From Saprospiraceae bacterium UBA2329 (GTDB lineage Bacteria; Bacteroidota; Bacteroidia; Chitinophagales; Saprospiraceae), in the NCBI GenBank assembly GCA_002344975.1, contig DDUV01000118.1, positions 2,752 to 41,728 of the forward strand: DNA of 38,977 bases, written 5' to 3'. Position 1 is the first letter of the stretch; the number at the start of each line of letters is the position of its first letter. The notes beneath the pieces are model-generated. The model worked only from the letters and a program-made list of their open reading frames with translations. It was not told the DNA's origin and did not search any database. Below are positions 24,618-32,665 of this stretch, piece after piece. The translations under genes and the position numbers were made by a program.

Positions 24618-25041
24618 TTTAAAAGAACATGAAACGCATTATGAAAAAAGATAATGTTTTTCATAAAAACAGAGAGGGCCGGGCATTGATATATGATAAT
24701 TTGTTATATGTTTGCGCCGGGTTCTTATTTTTTTACTAATGAAACACTATACAAACATGAAAAACACTTCTACCACCGTCCACCGCTCGCCGTAAGGTAG
24801 CTTCAGGCAAGGCGGGTTTTCCGATTACATTTTGGTAATACAACTTTCAGCGCGAGGAACAACCATTGTTCCTCAAGGCAGCAGCATGTCTGTCTTTTGC
24901 TGAGGTTCTGAAAAGCTGCACGGCTTTTCCGGGGATTCGTTTGCCTGTCCGCATCATGCACTTTTTATCATTTCCGTTGGCTGTGCCCTGCACGGCTTGG
25001 CGGAGCTTTTTCCCTCATCAATTTTTCAAATCAAAACGGCC
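24618..25041 (+). other. Long structured leader with two tiny reading frames
   Basis: No ordinary gene fits these 424 bp. Two small frames overlap by one base: 24629-24739 (36 codons, starts MKRIMKK) and 24739-24795 (18 codons, starts MKHYTNMKN); neither is convincing alone. Hairpins are visible: 24824-24839 (ATTAC/GTAAT), 24854-24874 (GAGGAACAA, 3-nt loop, TTGTTCCTC) and 24910-24929 (GAAAAGC/GCTTTTC). CCTCA at 24871-24875 can instead pair with TGAGG at 24901-24905, competing with the second hairpin. TGCACGGCTT is repeated at 24917 and 24989. It could be a regulatory 5' leader, a small RNA or decayed sequence. Confidence 0.4.
24686..24714 (+). promoter_or_regulatory. Second candidate promoter (-33/-7 type)
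   Basis: TTG (24686-24688), 18 bp, then TATGTTTG (24707-24714) match the Bacteroidota housekeeping pattern. It would start transcription near 24720, inside the sigma-54-type transcript and 320 bp before the next gene. Confidence 0.5.
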
Positions 25042-25494
25042 ATGAGCGCAATTTCCAACTCTATATCCAAAAAAAGCAGCGGCATCGAAAACAGCATGCT
25101 TTCCATTCTTTTCATCGCCGGCCTGCTCGGCGCTTTTTACTTTCTCCGCCAACCTTCCGAGCTGTCCTCAAGCTCTTCTCAGAGCGAATACACTGCTCTT
25201 GCTCTTACCGCTGAAACGCCGACCCCCTCCGATTCCTACCTGTTCATTGACGGCGCTATGGAGCGGGGCATTCCGGTTCGGTTTACCATTCCTGCCTACA
25301 ATGAGCAGGTGCGGTATGTACTGGAGTTGGGCAACGGTGTTCGCCGCGAAATGACAGAACCGCAAACCGACTATGTGTATCGCCGTTCGGGAACATACAA
25401 AGTGAAACTCATGGCAGAATATCAGGGCAGCGAAAAACTGCTGCACGCGGAGACGCTTTACATCGGCGAAAACTCGGAGGTGGCGGGGTATTGA
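25042..25494 (+). CDS. Small membrane-anchored PKD-like protein
   Basis: The 150-aa product has one membrane segment (about 19-35, SMLSILFIAGLLGAFYF) with a short basic N terminus containing KK. A serine-rich linker (SSSSSQSE, about 41-48) leads to a C-terminal Ig/PKD-like beta domain (about 64-143, with RYVLELGNGVRREMTEP and YRRSGTYKVKLMAEY). It should face the periplasm. The function is unknown. I chose the ATG at 25042 (MSAISNS); an in-frame TTG at 24997 would add 15 residues without a better signal. It is preceded by the long leader and two candidate promoters and followed by a gene remnant on the same strand. Confidence 0.72.
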   Translation: MSAISNSISKKSSGIENSMLSILFIAGLLGAFYFLRQPSELSSSSSQSEYTALALTAETPTPSDSYLFIDGAMERGIPVRFTIPAYNEQVRYVLELGNGVRREMTEPQTDYVYRRSGTYKVKLMAEYQGSEKLLHAETLYIGENSEVAGY

Positions 25495-25510
25495 GTGCTT
25501 TTTGAGGTAA

Positions 25511-25609
25511 CGGCTGCTTAAACTGGGTATGTCTGTCGAAGATATTGCCCACAAGTTGGGGCTTTCTTCGGAATACGTTGCAGGCCTGAGAGCGCCCATG
25601 CAGAATTAA
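25511..25609 (+). pseudogene. C-terminal remnant of a Rpn/PD-(D/E)XK nuclease-family gene
   Basis: The frame is closed by a TAA just upstream (25508-25510) and reads RLLKLGMSVEDIAHKLGLSS then a short tail to the TAA at 25607-25609. The LLKxGMSxEDIAxxxGLS pattern is the usual C terminus of Rpn-type recombination-promoting nucleases and related transposase-like proteins. The rest of such a gene (about 250 residues) is absent. Its stop overlaps the stop of the convergent FemAB-like gene by 3 bp. The call rests on one short motif. Confidence 0.5.
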
Positions 25610-26499
25610 AGCCCCTTCCAGACCCTGTGATAAGGCATAGGCTCGGCTCCGAATTGCCGGCGAATGGCCTCCACCTGCGGCATCATACTGCCCTCGAAAT
25701 CGAATACCGGAACCTGTAGTTCCCGCGCAGCCCATTGCATGGCGTGTTTCACGAGCAAGATGCCTGCTCCGCTGTTGCGCAGTTCGGGGTCGTCGCCGCT
25801 GAGGTGGTAATAGGCGCGGCCTGTGTCCCAGGTGAGAGCGGCGGTACTATGCAGGCGTTTTTGTGCATCACGGGCAAAGAATATCTGAACGGATTGATTT
25901 TGTTGTAAGGAATGGATATGCCGCTCCAACAAAGTACGGGAGTAGGTCGGCTCCTTGCCCTGCCGCTGAAAACTCAGGCGGTTGAGGCGATAAAATTCGT
26001 CAAAGGCTCCCTCCGTGCTGACTGCAAGCTCGGCTTCGGCTTTTTTGATGTTGCGCCGCATGTTGCGGTTGAAGCCGGCTTCATAGTCGCCCGATAAGTC
26101 CAGCGTGTAGGTGTAGCGCGTAGTTTGGCGAAAGCCGGCCCAATACAACGGCAGCCAGTTTTGGAAATCCGGGTGGCAATCTATACTGATTTTGAACGTT
26201 TTAGGAAGTTGAAGCCTCAGTTTTTCCACAATTTCATAAGCATCTCCCAAGCGGCGGGCAGGATCGGGCGACAACCACGGCCCCATCCATTTTATAAAAT
26301 GCGGCATGGTGATGTAAGGCAACCCGAACTTGTGTTTGAGAAAATACGGCCACACGCCCACCACTGCGCCATTGGATTCCAGTAAGGCCACATCCCATAC
26401 ACCGCCTTCTGTCACGGCGTCCAGATACCAGGGCTGAAAACAAAGCGGCAATTCGGCAGTAGCAGCGGCCCAAGCCCGGTAGCGTTCTTTCGGATTCAT
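25606..26499 (-). CDS. FemAB/GNAT-fold acyltransferase-like protein
   Basis: The 297-aa product looks like the FemAB/GNAT family: an N-terminal half with CFQPWYLDAVTEGGVWDVAL and VVGVWPYF, and a C-terminal acetyltransferase-like half with FNRNMRRNIKKAE, FYRLNRLSFQRQGKEPTYS and GAGILLVKHAMQWA. Members transfer amino acids or acyl groups to peptidoglycan or polysaccharide precursors; the substrate here is unknown. There is no signal peptide. Its ATG overlaps the stop of the upstream O-methyltransferase by 4 bp, so the two are probably translationally coupled. It ends against the nuclease-family remnant. Confidence 0.82.
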   Translation of the reverse strand: MNPKERYRAWAAATAELPLCFQPWYLDAVTEGGVWDVALLESNGAVVGVWPYFLKHKFGLPYITMPHFIKWMGPWLSPDPARRLGDAYEIVEKLRLQLPKTFKISIDCHPDFQNWLPLYWAGFRQTTRYTYTLDLSGDYEAGFNRNMRRNIKKAEAELAVSTEGAFDEFYRLNRLSFQRQGKEPTYSRTLLERHIHSLQQNQSVQIFFARDAQKRLHSTAALTWDTGRAYYHLSGDDPELRNSGAGILLVKHAMQWAARELQVPVFDFEGSMMPQVEAIRRQFGAEPMPYHRVWKGL

Positions 26500-27155
26500 G
26501 CACCGGGAAGTTTGCGGGCCATCAAAATGCCGTCCCGAATGGGCAGAATGATGTTTTCCACCCTCGTATCGGCCTGAATTTTCTGATTGAACCGGTGCAA
26601 TGCTTCGGTATCGGCATCGCGGTTTTCAGAAATGACCTTGCCGCTCCACAATACATTGTCTGCCAGTATGTAACCGCCCGGCGACACCTTATCGAACACC
26701 ATGTCGTAATAATCGGCATAATCCAATTTTCCGGCATCTATCCACACCAAATCGAAAGGGCCTTCGAGGGCGGGCACAATGTCTAAAGCATTCCCTATGT
26801 GCAAGCGGATGCGCTCCGTCAGCCCCGCTTCGGCCACATATTTTTCAACCATATAGCGCAATTCTACATTGGCTTCTATGGTGTGCAACACGCTGTCGGC
26901 AGGCATTCCGACAGCGATGCAGATGGCGCTGTAGCCTGTAAAAGTACCGATTTCCAGCGCCTGCCGGGGCCGTATCATGGCACTGATCATGCGCAACAAC
27001 TGGCCCTGCAAATGCCCCGACAACATCTGCGGCGATAAAGTACGCAGGTGGGTTTCGCGTTCCAGCCGGTACAGCACCTCCGATACGGGCGTGGTGTGTG
27101 CCTCGCAGTATCTGATCAACTCGCCGGGTCGGTCTTTCACATTTTTCGCTTTCAT
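26496..27155 (-). CDS. Class I SAM-dependent O-methyltransferase (catechol-OMT-like)
   Basis: The 219-aa product is an O-methyltransferase of the family 3 type. Visible motifs are ALEIGTFTGYSAICIA (SAM motif I, about 66-81), HTIEANVELR (motif II), FDLVWIDAGKLDYADYYD (metal-binding Asp) and GGYILADNVLWSGKV (metal-binding Asp-Asn). It would methylate a hydroxyl group on a small aromatic or CoA-linked substrate in the cytoplasm using a divalent metal; the substrate cannot be read. The ATG at 27155 overlaps the stop of the upstream T9SS protein gene by 4 bp, and its own stop overlaps the FemAB-like ATG by 4 bp. Confidence 0.92.
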   Translation of the reverse strand: MKAKNVKDRPGELIRYCEAHTTPVSEVLYRLERETHLRTLSPQMLSGHLQGQLLRMISAMIRPRQALEIGTFTGYSAICIAVGMPADSVLHTIEANVELRYMVEKYVAEAGLTERIRLHIGNALDIVPALEGPFDLVWIDAGKLDYADYYDMVFDKVSPGGYILADNVLWSGKVISENRDADTEALHRFNQKIQADTRVENIILPIRDGILMARKLPGA

Positions 27156-29314
27156 CTCAGCAAAGTCACGTTTCCTTTTTTAAAAAAATCTTCCCCGTTG
27201 AAACAACGCACGCGCAGGTAGTAGCCAAACACATCCGAGTTGAGCGTTTTCCCGCGAAAGCGGCCATCCCAACCAATATCCTGTGAAGTCGTTTCAAACA
27301 CCTTCTCGCCCCAGCGGTCGTACACCACAAAGTACAACTCGTCTATGCCGGTACCGCGCACAAAAAGCAGGTCGTTGCGCCCGTCGCCGTTGGGAGAAAA
27401 GCCGTTGGGCACATAAATGAAAGGCTCACGGCATTCGGGAGCGCGCACCACCACCGTTACCAAAGCCGTAGCAGAACAGCCCTGCTCATCGGTCACTTTC
27501 ACCCGGTAAGTAGTGGTTTGTACCGGCGTGGCCATCGGATTGTGAACGTCGGTGCGACTGAGCGAGGGATCGGGCGTCCATTCGTAACGGTAGTCGGGGT
27601 TGAAAGTCGCATCCAACTGCGATGTGGCGCCCGGCGCGATGGTATCCGGCTCGGCAGTGGCAATAATGGCCGGCAGACTTTCGGATACGCTGACGGGTAT
27701 CTGAAATGTACGGCTACAGCCGAAATTATTGGCCACCACTACTGTGTAAATGGTGGAAGCTGTCGGCGCCACGCGCAGTTCCGACGTACCGGCCCCCGAT
27801 ACAATGTCCTGTACCGGCGACCAGGTGTAAGTCAGGTTTTGCCCCGCTCCGCTGCCTATTCGCAAGGTAGCCGTATCGCCCCGACATATTGCAACGGGGC
27901 CGGGCGGCGAGGCATTGACTAAAATGACGGGAAAGCTTTGCGCCGTAGTTTGCACACAGCCGTTCTCGGCCTCAACGGTCAGTTCTAATGTGTAAACCCC
28001 ATCGTTGCGAATGACGAATTGCGGGTTGAGCGCGGTAGAACTTTGGCCGCCGGGCATCAGCCGCCAACTTCGCCGGATAATGGTGGAAAGCGTATCGAAC
28101 GATTGATCGGTCACGTTCAGCGTTATGGTATCTGAGCAAGGGCCGAACTGCACATCAAAGCCGGGAAACAAAGAGTTGGGCAACAGCCGGATGCTGCGCT
28201 CGGTGGTATCGGCGCATACGGTGCCGGGGTTGGCAATGAGCGTGATCTGGTAGGTGCCGGTATCGGAAAAGGTAAAGGTGGGATTGATATTAGTAGAAAA
28301 AGCGTCGGGTTGGGCCGGATCGTTGAAGCGCCAGAGGTATTCGGTGGCGTTGTTACTTTGGTTTTGAAAAAAGACACCGAGGTTGCCGCACTGAATTTCG
28401 GGTGCAAAAAAAGCCGAGGTCGCTCTGCCGCAGACGCCCACATTGTACTGAAAATCGCGGCGCATGGTACCAATCAACTGCCCGTTTCGGTATTCTTCCA
28501 CACAAATACCCACCACAAACTGCCCCACCGTATTGGGCAAACCTGTAAGCAAACCAGTCTGAGCATCAATGGCTAAAGGCGGATCGCCGGGCGTACCGTT
28601 GAGCATATTGGCTACACCATAAGGCGGACTGACCCAAGTAACGGGCAGATAGGGCGGCGGGTTGGGTGGCTGCGGCATGGGGTTGGCTTGGTTGGCGCCC
28701 TGGAGCGGTTCGCACAGGCGATACACGATGGAGTCTCCGTCAATGTCTCTGGCAGATTGGTCAAATTCAATGGGTATGCCGGCACAGATGTAAATGGGCG
28801 GCCATTGGTTGAACTGTGGGCTGCTGTTGCACTGTTGCAGCGCCGCTTCCGAAATGGTGACGGAATAAGTGGCCCCGGTAGCTAAGGGATTGACAATGTT
28901 GACGATGGTCTGATTGCGACAACAGCGTTGGTAGGCCAGCGTGTAACCTCCCGATATGGGTTCCAACTCAACCGTGTCCCGATAAAAGGTGGTGTGAACA
29001 CAAACGCTGGGCGGCGCTACAAAACACTCGCCGCTGAGTACCGGCTGAAGGGTATCGTTGCCCATCGGCGCCAGCAAAATCTGCCGCAGTAAAACATTGG
29101 AAGCATTGAATACTCCAATGGACGCAGGGTCGTCGAACCAGGCTAATGGATTGCCATAAAAGCAATCGCGAAAAATGACCAACGTGATTTCGTACTCGTT
29201 GTTGCCGAGGCATTTATACCTCATTTCACCGCCTACAATGTGGGTGGCTTTCAGTTCGGCGGAACCGACCAGCAACAAGAGCATTACAAAGAAGAGAGCG
29301 CGAATGGATTTCAT
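27152..29314 (-). CDS. T9SS type B (gliding-motility-associated C-terminal domain) surface protein
   Basis: The 720-aa product has a signal peptide (about 1-23, ending SAELKA) and a cysteine-bearing N-terminal domain starting THIVGGEMRYKCLGNNEYEI, common in large Bacteroidota surface proteins. PKD/Ig-like domains follow (about 310-620; for example TEYLWRFNDPAQPDAF and YTWSPVQDI). The last 93 residues form the CHU_C type B sorting domain: FIYVPNGFSPNGDGRNDLLF, then YDRWGEKVFE and GWDGRFRGK. It is exported by T9SS and displayed or released, probably an adhesin. The ATG at 29314 gives the signal peptide directly. It heads a three-gene operon joined by 4-bp overlaps. Confidence 0.92.
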   Translation of the reverse strand: MKSIRALFFVMLLLLVGSAELKATHIVGGEMRYKCLGNNEYEITLVIFRDCFYGNPLAWFDDPASIGVFNASNVLLRQILLAPMGNDTLQPVLSGECFVAPPSVCVHTTFYRDTVELEPISGGYTLAYQRCCRNQTIVNIVNPLATGATYSVTISEAALQQCNSSPQFNQWPPIYICAGIPIEFDQSARDIDGDSIVYRLCEPLQGANQANPMPQPPNPPPYLPVTWVSPPYGVANMLNGTPGDPPLAIDAQTGLLTGLPNTVGQFVVGICVEEYRNGQLIGTMRRDFQYNVGVCGRATSAFFAPEIQCGNLGVFFQNQSNNATEYLWRFNDPAQPDAFSTNINPTFTFSDTGTYQITLIANPGTVCADTTERSIRLLPNSLFPGFDVQFGPCSDTITLNVTDQSFDTLSTIIRRSWRLMPGGQSSTALNPQFVIRNDGVYTLELTVEAENGCVQTTAQSFPVILVNASPPGPVAICRGDTATLRIGSGAGQNLTYTWSPVQDIVSGAGTSELRVAPTASTIYTVVVANNFGCSRTFQIPVSVSESLPAIIATAEPDTIAPGATSQLDATFNPDYRYEWTPDPSLSRTDVHNPMATPVQTTTYRVKVTDEQGCSATALVTVVVRAPECREPFIYVPNGFSPNGDGRNDLLFVRGTGIDELYFVVYDRWGEKVFETTSQDIGWDGRFRGKTLNSDVFGYYLRVRCFNGEDFFKKGNVTLLR

Positions 29315-29347
29315 GGCCGTTTTGGAATGACCGCTTGAAGGTAGGAG

Positions 29348-29382
29348 GATTTTAGAATTTTAGATGAGATTTTTAGAATTTT
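29348..29382. repeat. Direct AT-rich repeats before the T9SS type B gene
   Basis: GATTTTAGAATTTT (29348-29361) recurs with one extra T at 29368-29382, start-to-start 20 bp. It lies 34-68 bp upstream of the ATG. It could be a protein-binding site or simple AT-rich promoter DNA. Confidence 0.35.
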
Positions 29383-29399
29383 CCTGCGGGCACAGCAAC

Positions 29400-29446
29400 A
29401 AAATTGGCCGGCGTATCTGCACAGCGCACATACCCGGCCAATTTTT
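29400..29446 (-). terminator. Terminator of gap-pgk
   Basis: A 12-bp perfect stem, AAAATTGGCCGG (29400-29411) with CCGGCCAATTTT (29434-29445), has a further GTAT/ATAC pairing inside. It lies 19 bp past the pgk stop. The minus strand continues with TTTTGTTG, a short T tract. The plus strand also has a T run, so it might act both ways. Confidence 0.8.
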
Positions 29447-29464
29447 GCAAAAGATATAAAAACC

Positions 29465-30670
29465 TTATTCCTCTATCGCTTTCACGCCCGGCAGCACTTT
29501 GCCTTCCATGAATTCGAGCATGGCGCCGCCGCCGGTTGAGACAAAACTCACCTGATCGCCGAGGCCCATCTGGTTGACGGCAGCCACCGAATCGCCGCCG
29601 CCGATGAGCGAAAAAGCGCCGGTAGTTTGGGTCGCCTTTGCCACCGCTTCCGCAATCGTCTTGGTGCCGTTTGCAAAAGGCGCCATTTCAAACACGCCCA
29701 TCGGGCCATTCCAGAAGATGGTTTTCGATTCGGCAATGGCTGCTGTAAAAGCCGCCCGTGCTTCCGGCCCGATGTCTAAGCCCATCCATCCGTCGGAGAT
29801 GGCATTGCTCGGCTCAATGCGATGCGCCGCCGTTTCTGCAAAAGCATCGGCAACCACGGAATCCATCGGCAACAGGAGCTTCACACCTTTTTCTTTGGCT
29901 TTCGCAACGAGGTTCATGGCCAAGTCGAGCTTGTCTTCCTCTACCAATGAATTGCCGGTAGCGCCGCCCTGCGCCTTGAAAAACGTGTAAGCCATAGCGC
30001 CGCCGATGACGAGCGTATCCACAAAATCGGCTAAGCGGTCGAGCAATTGTATTTTGTCGGAAACCTTGGCGCCGCCGAGGATGGCTGTCAGCGGGCGTTC
30101 GGCGTGATGCAGCACTTGGGCGGCATTTTTCAATTCTTTTTCCATCAGGAAGCCAAAGCTCTTGGCGTCTTTGCCGAAGAATTTTGCCACGATGGTGGTA
30201 GATGCGTGCGCCCGGTGCGCCGAGCCGAATGCGTCGTTGACATACACATCGGCTAAGGCAGCCAATTGTTGGGCGAAAGCCTCGTTGCCTTTCTCCTCTT
30301 CCGCGTGGAAACGGGTGTTTTCCAACAGCAGTACCTCGCCGGGTTGGAGCGCGGCAGCAGCCGATTCGGCAACCACACCTACGCAGTTTTCAGCAAAATG
30401 CACGGGCCGTCCCAGCAATTCAGACAAACGCCCCACCACATGCCGCAGGGTGAATTTTTCCACATTGATGGTTCCGTCCTCTTTGAGTTTGGCCAATGGC
30501 CGACCGAAGTGCGACATGAGAATGGCCGCGCCGCCTTGCTCCACAATGTAGCGGATGGTGGGCAATGCTTCGCGGATGCGCGTGTCGTCGGTGATGTTGT
30601 ATTGCTTGTCTAATGGCACGTTGAAGTCCACTCTGACAAGGGCTTTTTTGCCGGAGAAATTGAGTTGCAT
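29465..30670 (-). CDS. pgk: Phosphoglycerate kinase
   Basis: The 401-aa product is a full-length phosphoglycerate kinase, normal for the family (about 390-420 aa). Conserved parts visible are VRVDFNVPLD (substrate-binding Asp), MSHFGRP, LLLENTRFH, NDAFGSAHRAHAST, and the C-terminal nucleotide region FWNGPMGVFE, LIGGGDSVAAV and STGGGAMLEF. It transfers phosphate from 1,3-bisphosphoglycerate to ADP in glycolysis and runs in reverse in gluconeogenesis. I chose the ATG at 30670 (MQLNFSGKKAL); an upstream TTG two codons earlier is unlikely. It lies 74 bp after gap on the same strand, with a hairpin between, and is followed by a strong terminator. Confidence 0.97.
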   Translation of the reverse strand: MQLNFSGKKALVRVDFNVPLDKQYNITDDTRIREALPTIRYIVEQGGAAILMSHFGRPLAKLKEDGTINVEKFTLRHVVGRLSELLGRPVHFAENCVGVVAESAAAALQPGEVLLLENTRFHAEEEKGNEAFAQQLAALADVYVNDAFGSAHRAHASTTIVAKFFGKDAKSFGFLMEKELKNAAQVLHHAERPLTAILGGAKVSDKIQLLDRLADFVDTLVIGGAMAYTFFKAQGGATGNSLVEEDKLDLAMNLVAKAKEKGVKLLLPMDSVVADAFAETAAHRIEPSNAISDGWMGLDIGPEARAAFTAAIAESKTIFWNGPMGVFEMAPFANGTKTIAEAVAKATQTTGAFSLIGGGDSVAAVNQMGLGDQVSFVSTGGGAMLEFMEGKVLPGVKAIEE

Positions 30671-30692
30671 GAGCAAAGAATTGAGCTTTGAG

Positions 30693-30735
30693 CTGCGAGC
30701 TTCGGGCGATCATTCCCGAAACTCGCGGCTCGCAG
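30693..30735. repeat. Intercistronic palindrome between gap and pgk
   Basis: CTGCGAGC (30693-30700) pairs with GCTCGCAG (30728-30735), and TTCGGG (30701-30706) with CCCGAA (30715-30720) inside; a 7-nt bulge (30721-30727) sits on one arm. GAGCT-type units just left of it (30682-30700) give a short imperfect tandem look. No T tract follows, so it is more likely an RNA-stability or repeat element than a terminator. Confidence 0.65.
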
Positions 30736-30744
30736 TTGAGTGAT

Positions 30745-31731
30745 TTAGATTTTCACTACCAGATCGGCCATACGGGCAGAGTAGCCGGCCTCGTTGTCGT
30801 ACCAGCCCACCACTTTGGCCATATTGCCGTTCACCATAGTGAGATCAGCATCGAAAATGCAGGAGTACGGGCTGCCCAGAATATCCGCAGAAACGATCGG
30901 ATCGGTGCAGTATTCCAGAATGTTTTGCAGGTAGGAATCGGCAGCAGCTTTGAAAGCGGCGTTGATTTCATCCTTGGTAGCCGGCTTTTTGAGCAGCGCC
31001 GTGAAGTCGGTCACAGAGCCGTCGGGAACCGGAACGCGCATGGCCGTACCGTTCAGTTTGCCTTTCAGGTGCGGCAACACTTCGCCTACCGCTTTGGCGG
31101 CGCCGGTAGAAGTCGGCACGATGGAAACAGCAGCAGCGCGGGCGCGGCGCAGGTCGCGGTGCGGAGCATCCTGGATGTTTTGGTCGGCCGTGTAAGCGTG
31201 AACGGTCGTCATCAGACCCATTTCCACACCAAAGGCATCGTCGAGCACTTTTACCATCGGCGCAAGGCAGTTGGTGGTGCAGGATGCGTTGGAGTACATT
31301 TTGATGCCGTCTTTGATAGCGTCGTCATTGACGCCCATGACCACCGTCGGCACGTTGCCTTTTGCAGGAGCAGAGATCAGCACCTTTTTAGCGCCGGCCT
31401 GAAGGTGCATGGCGGCCTTGTCCTCATCGGTGAAACGACCGGTACATTCCAATACCACGTCAATGTTCATTTCGCCCCAGGGCAATTTGGTGGGGTCCTT
31501 TTCGGCCAGGGCGCGGATGGCCTTGCCATTGACGTAAATGTTGTTTTCGTCGGCAGAAACCGTACCATTGAACTTGCCCTGTACCGTGTCGTACTTCAGC
31601 AGGTGAGCCAGTGTAGGGTTGTCGGTCAGGTCATTGATGGCGACCACTTCCACTTCCGGATTGGCAATGAGGTTTCTGAAAGTAAGGCGGCCGATGCGGC
31701 CAAAGCCATTGATTGCAATTCTTTTTGCCAT
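30745..31731 (-). CDS. gap: Glyceraldehyde-3-phosphate dehydrogenase
   Basis: The 328-aa product is a type I GAPDH. It has the NAD-binding NGFGRIGR, Asp34 in AINDLTD (favouring NAD over NADP), catalytic Cys151 in SNASCTTNCLAP, His178 in TTVHAYTADQ, and GWYDNEAGYSARM near the C terminus. It oxidises glyceraldehyde 3-phosphate to 1,3-bisphosphoglycerate in the cytoplasm, the substrate of the downstream pgk product. The ATG at 31731 (MAKRIAINGFGRIG) is the family start. A TAnnTTTG element lies 112 bp upstream. Gap and pgk are adjacent on one strand and probably co-transcribed. Confidence 0.98.
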   Translation of the reverse strand: MAKRIAINGFGRIGRLTFRNLIANPEVEVVAINDLTDNPTLAHLLKYDTVQGKFNGTVSADENNIYVNGKAIRALAEKDPTKLPWGEMNIDVVLECTGRFTDEDKAAMHLQAGAKKVLISAPAKGNVPTVVMGVNDDAIKDGIKMYSNASCTTNCLAPMVKVLDDAFGVEMGLMTTVHAYTADQNIQDAPHRDLRRARAAAVSIVPTSTGAAKAVGEVLPHLKGKLNGTAMRVPVPDGSVTDFTALLKKPATKDEINAAFKAAADSYLQNILEYCTDPIVSADILGSPYSCIFDADLTMVNGNMAKVVGWYDNEAGYSARMADLVVKI

Positions 31732-31842
31732 GGTTAATGATTGATTTAAAGAGGTGTTTCAAATACTTAGTGTAAAAGTAACAATAATTTTTATTTCCAA
31801 CATCAAAAGTTGTGTTATTTTATTGTCACCTTTTTCGGGGCG

Positions 31843-31850
31843 CAAATTTA
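31843..31850 (-). promoter_or_regulatory. Candidate -7 promoter element of gap-pgk
   Basis: The minus strand reads TAAATTTG, an exact TAnnTTTG match, giving a leader of about 105 nt before the gap ATG. No -33 TTG is seen at the usual spacing. Confidence 0.45.
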
Positions 31851-31940
31851 AGGAGAAGATTGCAGTTGGGGAATTTTTTCCTCATCCACTGAGTTGTAGA
31901 TGCGTTTTGAAAAAAAACTGAAAAAAATTTCAACCACCTA

Positions 31941-31970
31941 TTGCAAAAACTAAAAACGCTTGTATCTTTG
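31941..31970 (+). promoter_or_regulatory. Promoter of tRNA-Glu
   Basis: TTG (31941-31943), exactly 19 bp, then TATCTTTG (31963-31970) match the Bacteroidota -33/-7 consensus. The tRNA starts 39 bp past the -7 element. This is the best-formed promoter in the window. Confidence 0.7.
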
Positions 31971-32008
31971 TCCCGCTTTTGAAAAAAAGCACTACAAAAC
32001 GAGCAAAA

Positions 32009-32083
32009 GGCCCGTTCGTCTATCGGTTAGGACTCAAGATTTTCATTCTTGCAAGAGGGGTTCGACTCCCCTACGGGCTACCA
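32009..32083 (+). tRNA. tRNA-Glu (anticodon UUC)
   Basis: A complete cloverleaf of 75 nt including an encoded CCA. The acceptor GGCCCGT pairs with ACGGGCT (one G-U at the first position), the anticodon stem CAAGA/TCTTG encloses the loop TTTTCAT with anticodon TTC, and the T arm GAGGGGTTCGACTCCCC is canonical. Discriminator base is A. Confidence 0.97.
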
Positions 32084-32086
32084 AAA

Positions 32087-32122
32087 AGACCTGTAAGTCA
32101 ATGACTTACGGGTCTTTTTTTT
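32087..32122 (+). terminator. Terminator of tRNA-Glu
   Basis: A 14-bp stem with one wobble (32087-32100 with 32102-32115, ends AGACC/GGTCT) is followed by a run of T to 32122. It starts 4 nt after the tRNA CCA. Confidence 0.9.
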
Positions 32123-32336
32123 ATCCGCCGATCAAAGCATTTCTGATCTTCGAAGCCGTCTATGTTTTTTCATGGCAGCCATCCCACCTATTCATCTCGC
32201 CGATGGTCGGCAGCTCCTCTTTATAAACCATCAAGGCAGACATCAACCGGAGAGACAGGAAATGCTTGTTTTTCAAGGCAGTATTGTTGTTGTCTGAAAG
32301 ACGGGGTTTTAGGGGATGTGGGGTGGCGACTTCAAT

Positions 32337-32640
32337 TTATCTCCAATGAACATCGTCAATTTTCCAGATACCATTTACTTTCACCATTGTCAGTATATTC
32401 CTTCCCCAGTAGGTATTCTCTTCATTTTCAGGATTGTAGTCAGTATATTGAATAGCAACAGTGGCGGATAATGAATTATTCAACCTGACTGTTTGAATTC
32501 TGATTCCCCCGATAGGTTCTTGCCCGCCCATCCACCGATAGGAATTGCCGAAATCACTCCTATGGCTGAGCAGAACATGGCGGCAATCAGCAAGCCCAGG
32601 AATGGGTGGATCATGTGTCGCTTTTTGTAAAGTTTTGAAA
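32337..32640 (-). pseudogene. C-terminal fragment of a decayed NTF2-like/DUF3828-like gene
   Basis: The reading frame ends ATVAIQYTDYNPENEENTYW, then GRNILTMVKVNGIWKIDDVHW. The pattern of a strand followed by a closing G-x-WKIDDV is typical of small NTF2-like or DUF3828-like periplasmic proteins. No normal start or signal peptide exists: going upstream, the frame passes into the palindromic repeat at 32666-32712 and stops at 32712-32714. The 5' part appears to be lost. The family assignment is tentative. The left flank (32123-32336) holds nothing I can identify. Confidence 0.45.
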
Positions 32641-32665
32641 ACGAGGGAGATTTCCCCCTTTAGCC

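Noticed and set aside
31960..32226. An 88-codon frame running through the tRNA and its terminator
   Set aside because: It overlaps tRNA-Glu and the terminator completely and has no plausible start signal or homology.
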